NCBI GenBank assembly: GCA_020433835.1
Contig: JAGRBY010000184.1
Span: forward strand, 1 to 11,734
From: Anaerolineae bacterium
GTDB taxonomy: Bacteria > Chloroflexota > Anaerolineae > 4572-78 > J111
DNA length: 11,734 bases
Direction of reading: 5' to 3'
The stretch's first letter is position 1; the number at the start of each line of letters is the position of its first letter. This document shows, one piece after another, positions 6,233 through 11,734 of the stretch. Below the pieces are notes generated by a model. It saw only the letters and a list, made by a program, of their open reading frames with translations. It ran no database searches and had not been told where the DNA came from. Made by a program: the position numbers and the translations under genes.

Positions 6233-9200
6233 CTACCGCTGGTAGCACAGGAAATACGTACCGGCACTGCTGACCGCTATAATGGAAGAAGCATCAGCCG
6301 AACAGGCACAGTCGAGCAGCGGTTCATCAACAAAGAGGGTGGTGAGGCAGGCCCCGGTGCGGGCGTTCCAGACCTTGACGCTTTTGTCGCGCGACACCGA
6401 GACGATGGTCGCTCCGTCGGCGCTGATGGCACAGCCGGTGACGGTCATCTCGTGGCCTGGCAGGGTAAACCGCTCTTGATGGCGGCGGGTGTCCCACACT
6501 TTGAGCGTTTGGTCATACGATGCGGAGACGATGGTGGCTCCGTCGGCGCTGATGGCGCAGTTGTTGACCCAGGCGGTATGGCCGGTTAGCACTGCCACTT
6601 TATCGCCAGTGGTGGGGTGCCACAGAATAAGTGAGCTATCGCCGGAAGCCGAAACGAGCGTTTGCCCATCGTGGCTGAGGGCGCAGGCGTTGACGCCCCG
6701 CTTGTGGCCGACCAGCGTCAGCCGTTCTGCGCCGGTATGGCCGTCCCAGACTTTGAGGGTTTCGTCATCGGAGGCCGAGACCACGGTCGTGCCGTCGGCA
6801 TTGAGGGCGCAGCCGTTGACCGACCATTTATGGCCGGTTAGCTTCCAGTGATGGGTTAGGTTGGCCATATCCCAGACGATAATGCTTTGATCTTGCGACG
6901 ATGAAACAAGGGCGTTGCCTTGGGGGCAAAGCTGGCAGTCGTTGATTTTGTGGGTGTGGCCTTTGAGCACGCCTATTTCACGCTGTTCGGGGAAGTTCCA
7001 AATATGCAGGATTTTATCGGTGGTGGCCGAAACCGCCACCCGGCCGTTGGCGTCGATGGTGCAACTGTTGGCCCCCAGTTGATGACCGGCCTGGGCCAGA
7101 TGGGCTGTTTGGCCGCGACAGTCCCACACTTTCAGCGTTTGATCGTCTGCCGCCGAGATGAGCGTCGCGCCATCGAGCGTTAAGGCGCAACTATTGATGG
7201 TGCGGCTGTGGTCGGCAAAGGCGGCCAGTTCCTGGGTGGAGACCGTGTCCCACACTTTGAGTACGTTGCTGCTTAAGGCGCAGGCCAGCCGCGAGCCATC
7301 GGCGCTGAGAGCGCAATCGTTGGCACCGTGTTTATCGGGGGTGAAGGTCATCCGCTCTTTCCCGCTCGCCACATCCCACACCGTTACAGTTCCGCCCGAT
7401 GAGGTGGCGGCGACAACCACGCCATCGGCGCAAATTGTGCAGTTGAAGTTGATGTCGCGCTGCGAGAGAAAGGTCAGCTGATCGAGGCCGGTGCTGCGGA
7501 AGCGAATTTGGGCTGAAAAATGCTCTTGCCCGCTGCGGGCGTCCCACACTTTAAGCTCGCCGTCATTGGAGATGGATGCCACGGTGCCGCCGTCGGCGCT
7601 GACATCGCAGCAGGTGACGCTGCGCTGGTGGTTTGCAAAGGTGAATTGCGCCGTGCCGGTTTTGGCGTCCCAGACCTTGACTGTTTTGTCTTTGGCCGTT
7701 GTCACGATAACCGTGGCATCGGCGTTGATAGCACAACTCAGAATACTAACCGTGTGGGCTGGCCACCGCTTTTTGACGGTCTTGGCCGCCACATCAACCA
7801 CTCCCAGTTGCCCATTATTAAGTGCGTAGACGACGGTGCTGCCGTCGCCGCTGATGTCGCAGTCCCATATTTCCGCTTCGGTGATGGGCAGTTGAAAGCA
7901 TTTATCACCGGAGTGGGTATCCCACACAAACAGATTGCCATCCTTACCGGCAGAGACCAGCCTCGCGCCGTTGCTGCTAACGGCGCACGCTAAGATACCG
8001 GCTTCGTGGCCGCGCAGCGTCCGAATAAGGGTCGAGTCGGGCAAATCGGGCAAGGCACACAGCGCCGTAAGCCGGGGCCGGGGTAGATGGGGACCGGCGG
8101 CGGCCAGAATGTCGGCCATCTCCGGTAGATGGATCAGGCGGCTGTGCAGCGTGTTGGCAATATCGCCCAGCGTGTGGCAGCGGGCCAGCATATGGCTAGC
8201 CTGCGACAGGGTGCGGCGCAGCACAATTAAAACAGCATCGTTGGGCGTAATCGCTTCAGCCTGGAGCAGATCGCTTTCGGCGTAATAGACCCCGCGAGCT
8301 TTGATTTTGTTGATTAGGTAGCGAAAGTCTTTAGCCGTAGCCAGCAGTTCGTCCGTGCGACCGGCCTGCTCTAAGTGGTAGAAGAGGTGAGTCCACAGGT
8401 AGGTGTCGGCCTGCGGCGTATCGACCCAGGGCGTGGTGTAGGCATCGAGCCACTGTTGGTGCAGCTCGACCAGGTTGGCTATCTTTTGGAAACGCAGGTA
8501 GCTGTGCATCGACTTGTGGAGCCGGATGTAGCGACGGGTCAGATCGAATTGGGCCAGCAGCGATAGTTCGTAGAAACGGGCGCACAGTTCCTCGGTGTCG
8601 AAGTCGTCGAGATCGCCGGTTGCGCCCCACAGCTTCTCCAAAACGGCCAGGGGAATGTTGATGTCGCTGGGGAAAATCGCCAGTTCGTTGTAGCGCACCC
8701 GCTCGGTGGCATTGAGCAATCCCAAACTTAGGTCGAGCGTTTGCCCCACGGCCCGCCGCCGCCCTGCCGAATGGGCAACGTCGAAGGCGGTTAGCCCCTG
8801 GCTGTCGAGCGCCTGGTTGGCGTAGCGCAGCGCCGCCGGCAGCGAGTCGCCCTGATTGTGGACGCGGTCGCGCAGCGTGCCGTTGGTTAAGCGCAGCAGC
8901 AGCGGCCATTCGCCCAGCCGTTGGGCCAACCGCCGCCGCTCGACAAGATAACCATCGGGCAAATCGTAGCCCAACACCATCGCCGCTTCATCGCGCTGCA
9001 TCGGCCCGATTTTGATGGTTTCAACCTCCAGCGGCAGGGTTTCGGCATTGCGGGTGGTGATAATGCGGGCACAGCGGTTGCCGCCCTGCAAAAAGGGCTT
9101 GAGGTGGGCCGCATTCCAGACATCGTCGATGACCAGCAGAATGTCGCGGTCGGCCAGCAGTTCGTTAAAGCGCACCAGCGCGGCATCGAGGCTGGTGAAG

Positions 9201-10306
9201 CCGGGGCGGCTGCCGCTCAACACCTCAATCAGATCGATGATGTAGCGGCTCAAATCGCCGGGGGTTTCGCCCAGCGTCACCCACAGGATGCCGTTGTCGA
9301 ACACCTGCCGGATGTTTTCATCGTGGCACAGCGCCGCCGCCAGCATGGTTTTACCGTAGCCGCTGGCCCCCACCAAAGCGACCGTGCTGGGCAGCCCTTC
9401 ATCCCGTTCGCGGTCAAAAATATGGCCGAGCGCTTGCTCGAACTCGACAGGCCGGGCGACGTAATGAGGCGGCAGGTCTTCCACCATAAAGGGAATGCGA
9501 GGGATGGCGCAGGTGCCTCTGACATCGTTGAGCAGCTTGGGCCACTCTAGGTTGAGGTTGTAGAAATGCACCTGGCGAATCCAGCGCGGCAGCAGGCCAA
9601 AGTCAAGGTCGCCGGCTTTGAAGACGGGGTAAATGCAGACTGCTTGCTGGCGAGCGTAGCGCCATAAACGACGCACCAGGTCGGACGTAAGGGCCGTGCG
9701 GCTCATGGCCAGCACCAGAAAATCGACCTGGTCGAGGGCCTGGGTAACTTCCTGCCACCAGGTGCGTTCGCCCTCAAGCGGGGCCAGGTCGCGCCAGGTG
9801 ACGATGCCCTCAGTACGAAAGCGCTGGTAGATTTCGTCGGCTAAAGTTTGCGCGTCTTCCTTTAAAGAGAAGACAAAGACGCGCGGCGGTTTGGTCGGTG
9901 TGGGTGGGTCGGGGGCCGGAGAGGGAGCCGCCGCCGAACGGGCCTGAACGGCTAACTGCTTGGCGAAGGCGGTGAAGGCATCGAAATGGATGACGAACGG
10001 GTTGAGGGCTTTGCCCATCTCGCCGCGCCGCACGCTCTGCGCCAGCAGCTCTTGGGCGACCATGAGCGGATCGTCGCCCCAATCTTGAACCATGCGCAAG
10101 ACGAGCTTGGCCTGCGCACCGGCGATTTCGTTCACGCAGGCGATGGCCTCAAAATCGAAATCGCGGATGGGCTGGCGAACGGGCCAAAAGATACCCACGA
10201 TCAGCAGCTCATATTTGAGATCAACCTCTTTATTCGCGGCGGCGAGTTTAGCGCAAGCTATCAGGGATTGCTCGATTTGCGCTCGCCATTGCTCGGAAAA
10301 GCTCAT
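6233..10306 (-). CDS. TIR-like - NB-ARC - WD40 STAND protein with degenerate TIR
   Basis: A 1357-residue paralogue of the neighbouring STAND protein; landmarks agree within about one residue for over 600 residues. Order: the same helical N-terminal region (LLIVGIFWPVRQ, FDFEAIACVNE), a Pro/Ala linker (about 122-140), a TIR-like domain (about 141-260), NB-ARC with Walker A GASGYGKT (313-320), Walker B DILLVIDDVW (388-397) and sensor IITTRN, winged helix with LHK at the MHD position, helical linker, then 14 WD40 blades (766-1357). The ATPase motifs look intact. The TIR does not: box 1 reads RVFVFSLKED and the catalytic glutamate position is Leu214 (SDLVRRLW). It probably lacks NADase activity and may act as sensor, scaffold or regulator. 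The start at 10306 is supported by AGGAGAGG with short spacing and alignment with the paralogue; the in-frame ATG at 10510 lacks both. It lies 196 bp upstream of its paralogue. Confidence 0.93.
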   Translation of the reverse strand: MSFSEQWRAQIEQSLIACAKLAAANKEVDLKYELLIVGIFWPVRQPIRDFDFEAIACVNEIAGAQAKLVLRMVQDWGDDPLMVAQELLAQSVRRGEMGKALNPFVIHFDAFTAFAKQLAVQARSAAAPSPAPDPPTPTKPPRVFVFSLKEDAQTLADEIYQRFRTEGIVTWRDLAPLEGERTWWQEVTQALDQVDFLVLAMSRTALTSDLVRRLWRYARQQAVCIYPVFKAGDLDFGLLPRWIRQVHFYNLNLEWPKLLNDVRGTCAIPRIPFMVEDLPPHYVARPVEFEQALGHIFDRERDEGLPSTVALVGASGYGKTMLAAALCHDENIRQVFDNGILWVTLGETPGDLSRYIIDLIEVLSGSRPGFTSLDAALVRFNELLADRDILLVIDDVWNAAHLKPFLQGGNRCARIITTRNAETLPLEVETIKIGPMQRDEAAMVLGYDLPDGYLVERRRLAQRLGEWPLLLRLTNGTLRDRVHNQGDSLPAALRYANQALDSQGLTAFDVAHSAGRRRAVGQTLDLSLGLLNATERVRYNELAIFPSDINIPLAVLEKLWGATGDLDDFDTEELCARFYELSLLAQFDLTRRYIRLHKSMHSYLRFQKIANLVELHQQWLDAYTTPWVDTPQADTYLWTHLFYHLEQAGRTDELLATAKDFRYLINKIKARGVYYAESDLLQAEAITPNDAVLIVLRRTLSQASHMLARCHTLGDIANTLHSRLIHLPEMADILAAAGPHLPRPRLTALCALPDLPDSTLIRTLRGHEAGILACAVSSNGARLVSAGKDGNLFVWDTHSGDKCFQLPITEAEIWDCDISGDGSTVVYALNNGQLGVVDVAAKTVKKRWPAHTVSILSCAINADATVIVTTAKDKTVKVWDAKTGTAQFTFANHQRSVTCCDVSADGGTVASISNDGELKVWDARSGQEHFSAQIRFRSTGLDQLTFLSQRDINFNCTICADGVVVAATSSGGTVTVWDVASGKERMTFTPDKHGANDCALSADGSRLACALSSNVLKVWDTVSTQELAAFADHSRTINSCALTLDGATLISAADDQTLKVWDCRGQTAHLAQAGHQLGANSCTIDANGRVAVSATTDKILHIWNFPEQREIGVLKGHTHKINDCQLCPQGNALVSSSQDQSIIVWDMANLTHHWKLTGHKWSVNGCALNADGTTVVSASDDETLKVWDGHTGAERLTLVGHKRGVNACALSHDGQTLVSASGDSSLILWHPTTGDKVAVLTGHTAWVNNCAISADGATIVSASYDQTLKVWDTRRHQERFTLPGHEMTVTGCAISADGATIVSVSRDKSVKVWNARTGACLTTLFVDEPLLDCACSADASSIIAVSSAGTYFLCYQR

Positions 10307-10344
10307 GATCCTCTCCTGAGATGGTTGGTCGGTTTGATGGTGAA

Positions 10345-10373
10345 ATTGTACTGCAAGGACGGCAAGATTGCAA
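10345..10373 (-). promoter_or_regulatory. Candidate promoter of the upstream STAND gene
   Basis: On the minus strand TTGCAA (10373-10368), 17 nt, TACAAT (10350-10345). The -35 box matches four and the -10 box five of six consensus positions, and the -10 box lies 38 nt before the ATG at 10306. This position also argues against the longer start at 10510, which lies upstream of the promoter. Confidence 0.45.
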
Positions 10374-10407
10374 TCAAACTTTATGTCTAAGTACTGGCAA
10401 AGCCGGG

Positions 10408-10437
10408 TTGTTATCCCACCATAATTTATGTTATAAT
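10408..10437 (+). promoter_or_regulatory. Candidate distal promoter toward the SLOG gene
   Basis: TTGTTA (10408-10413), 18 nt, then a perfect TATAAT (10432-10437), on the plus strand. If used, it would give a leader of roughly 215 nt that contains both the family A palindrome and the 57-bp double hairpin. The region is AT-rich, so chance matches are likely. Confidence 0.3.
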
Positions 10438-10524
10438 TTTCTACACTAATCACCTTGCCGCATTGCCCTATATATAATGAAGAGTCTGACAGTCTCACTT
10501 GAGACGACACCGGAAATGAAAACC

Positions 10525-10555
10525 ACCGTAGGACAAACTTAAGTTTGCCGTAGGT
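10525..10555. repeat. Family A palindrome, copy 3, right arm altered
   Basis: Positions 10525-10547 are identical to the left arm and centre of copy 1. The core CAAACTTAAGTTTG (10534-10547) remains a perfect dyad. Beyond it the right arm reads CCGTAGGT instead of TCCTACGGT, so the outer stem is broken. It lies in the divergent region between the upstream STAND gene and the SLOG gene. Confidence 0.8.
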
Positions 10556-10576
10556 GCAAATCTTATTTTCAAGGGA

Positions 10577-10633
10577 GGAGCGACAAAGCTTGCTTTGTCA
10601 TAACGGTACGAGCAAAGTAAACTTTGATGCTCC
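10577..10633 (+). repeat. 57-bp double-hairpin element, copy 2 (family B)
   Basis: Same length and ends as the copy at 1343-1399 but on the opposite strand. Seven of 57 positions differ: one near an end and six within the segment between the two hexamers TTGTCA and TAAACT. The first hairpin (GACAAAGC/GCTTTGTC, 10582-10599) is intact; the second keeps a shorter perfect stem (CAAAG...CTTTG). The element ends 28 nt before the SLOG gene start codon. Confidence 0.9.
10595..10623 (+). promoter_or_regulatory. Candidate promoter inside the 57-bp element (SLOG gene)
   Basis: TTGTCA (10595-10600), 17 nt, TAAACT (10618-10623). The -10 box lies 38 nt upstream of the ATG at 10662, a normal promoter distance. 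The identical hexamers and spacing are found in the other copy, also facing a gene. Confidence 0.45.
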
Positions 10634-10661
10634 AGACTTTTATTGCTAGAGGAGGTTCCGT

Positions 10662-11734
10662 ATGACCGTACAAACCAGCCCCGATGAAGTGATGCCGACC
10701 GACCCGGAAGTAACACCCCCGCCGCCGCCTGCCGATGCGATTCCGGCCCCGATAGAAACAAGCCTCACGCCACGGCGCATTACTTTTCCTAATAAAAACA
10801 GTGCCGTCGTTGTTACGCCTCCGCCGCAAGCGGAAGCCTCTGAGATTTTAGCGGCCCTGAATCTTGAGAATCCCAGCGCCGTATTGGTGGTGGTGGGCGA
10901 TACCCAAGGGCTGGACGAAACCGCCCATGCCCAACTGGTTCAGCTTTTTAGCCGGGGTGTGGCCCGCGCCGCGGCCAGCACCAACGCCGTTATTATTGAT
11001 GGTGGCCGTAACAGCGGCATTATGGCTCTAACCGGCAAAAGTGTAGCCGACCGGGGCTATCAGTCGCCGCTGGTCGGGGTTGCGCCGGCCGGCAAAATCA
11101 TCGAGCCGGGCGCGACGGCCTCCGGCGCTGACAATGGTCGCGAACCGCTCGATCCGCACCACACCTATTTTGTGTTAACCGATGGCCGCCAATGGGGCGA
11201 CGAAAACGATGTTATGTTTGAGTTAGCCGAAACGCTGGGCAAAGAGGTTCCGGTGATTATGGTCTTGGTCAACGGCTCCGACTTCACCACAGATCAGGTT
11301 ATTCGGGCCATACGCAACAACTGGCCGGTCATCGTCATCAAAGGCAGCGGCGGTCTGGCCGATAATATTGCTTCTCTGCGCCAAATGCGGCCGGGTTTTA
11401 TTCCCGATGCCGATTTGGCCGAAATTATTATCGACGGCAATCTCCACATTTTTCAGCTCGATGGGGCTATCGGGGCGTTTGAGCGATTGTTGGAACAGCT
11501 TGCCAGCAACCGCGAGGGCGAAGGGATGGAAACCCTGGAGCTGGCCTGGAAGATGTTTGCGATGTATGATGCCAACGCCAACCGCCAACAAGATTCGTAC
11601 AATCGCGGGCAAACCTGGGCTTTAATTCTGGGCGTAGTGGGAACACTGTTGGTTTTAATTCAAAAACAGATGGAGCTATCCGGCGATCCTCTGGCCGAGA
11701 CCGTAGCCGAACAGATGTTAAAGTTTGTTATTCT
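10662..11734 (+). CDS. SLOG (LSDAT/TRPM-type) nucleotide-sensor protein with SLATT-like membrane region, 3' truncated
   Basis: The first 357 residues are present; the frame is open to the window edge. AGAGGAGGT (10648-10656) gives a strong ribosome site 5 nt before the ATG. Residues 1-60 are Pro-rich and probably disordered. Residues about 70-255 match the prokaryotic TRPM-type SLOG domain (LSDAT): a first strand AVLVVVGD, glycine-rich IIDGGRNSGIMALTG (111-125) at the expected nucleotide-binding loop, PLVGVAPAGK, LDPHHTYFVL and WGDEND, VPVIMVLVNG, and VIVIKGSGGLADNIA. A helical region follows (about 265-312, with YDANANRQQDSYNRGQ), then a membrane span WALILGVVGTLLVLI (319-333), typical of the start of SLATT/DUF4231 modules, which usually carry further spans that would lie outside the window. 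SLOG domains bind NAD- or ADP-ribose-type ligands; SLATT is a predicted pore-forming effector. The gene is divergent from the STAND pair. Confidence 0.85.
   Translation, partial: MTVQTSPDEVMPTDPEVTPPPPPADAIPAPIETSLTPRRITFPNKNSAVVVTPPPQAEASEILAALNLENPSAVLVVVGDTQGLDETAHAQLVQLFSRGVARAAASTNAVIIDGGRNSGIMALTGKSVADRGYQSPLVGVAPAGKIIEPGATASGADNGREPLDPHHTYFVLTDGRQWGDENDVMFELAETLGKEVPVIMVLVNGSDFTTDQVIRAIRNNWPVIVIKGSGGLADNIASLRQMRPGFIPDADLAEIIIDGNLHIFQLDGAIGAFERLLEQLASNREGEGMETLELAWKMFAMYDANANRQQDSYNRGQTWALILGVVGTLLVLIQKQMELSGDPLAETVAEQMLKFVI

Noticed and set aside
8921..9550. 209-residue plus-strand frame opposite the NB-ARC region
   Set aside because: It lies fully antisense to conserved NB-ARC motifs and has no recognisable domain; a high-GC shadow frame.
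10473..10478. TATAAT on the plus strand as a second distal SLOG promoter
   Set aside because: No acceptable -35 sequence at 15-19 nt spacing; the match arises in an AT-rich alternating run.
10307..10510. 68-residue N-terminal extension of the upstream STAND protein from an in-frame ATG at 10510
   Set aside because: The extension has no ribosome site, would begin upstream of the best promoter candidate, and has no match in the paralogue, whose start aligns with the ATG at 10306 that has AGGAGAGG in front.
10495..10829. Minus-strand frames over the SLOG gene start and its upstream repeats
   Set aside because: They are antisense to the well-supported SLOG start with a strong ribosome site and derive partly from palindromic repeats.
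1..11734. tRNA, rRNA, riboswitch, CRISPR array, integrase or transposase gene
   Set aside because: Looked for on both strands; no cloverleaf, rRNA-like stretch, riboswitch core or recombinase motif could be supported.

Overview
The window looks like a chromosomal segment of a moderately GC-rich bacterium. Chloroflexota (Anaerolineae-type) is my best guess. It rests on the mix of a carotenoid desaturase, a YtkA-like lipoprotein, giant STAND ATPases with 14 WD40 blades, and a SLOG-SLATT-type protein. No marker gene confirms the lineage.

Layout. The left 1.9 kb is ordinary backbone: the 3' end of a CrtD/CrtI-type carotenoid desaturase (1-449), an intergenic stretch with two different hairpin repeats (458-503 and 610-722), a small YtkA-domain lipoprotein (764-1165), a convergent 48-residue single-membrane-span protein (1171-1317, minus) and folB for dihydroneopterin aldolase (1532-1903). 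From 1921 to 10306 lie two very large minus-strand paralogues, transcribed right to left. Each has the same architecture: a conserved helical N-terminal region, a TIR domain, an NB-ARC ATPase, a winged-helix and helical middle, and 14 WD40 blades. At 10662 a divergent plus-strand gene starts that runs off the window. It is a prokaryotic TRPM-type SLOG (LSDAT) nucleotide-sensing domain followed by the start of a predicted SLATT-type membrane module.

How the genes may work together. The downstream STAND protein (1921-6036) keeps the TIR catalytic glutamate (Glu214). The upstream one (6233-10306) has leucine at exactly the same residue number and a changed first TIR box. This suggests a catalytic/pseudo-enzyme pair that assembles through NB-ARC after WD40 sensing. 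TIR domains make ADP-ribose-type signals from NAD+, SLOG domains bind such nucleotides, and SLATT is a predicted pore module. The locus can therefore be read as a Thoeris-like signalling circuit with built-in NLR-type sensors. This is inference from architecture and adjacency only.

Non-coding structure is rich. A 57-bp double-hairpin element occurs twice (1343-1399 and 10577-10633, opposite strands, 50/57 identical). Both copies lie 25-28 nt upstream of a start codon in the same orientation relative to that gene, and both contain a promoter-like TTGTCA-N17-TAAACT whose spacer holds nearly all the differences. A separate palindrome with core TAGGACAAACTTAAGTTTG occurs three times (458-503, 6186-6213, 10525-10555). 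The two repeat classes share the same dyad pattern, ACAAA...TTTGT.
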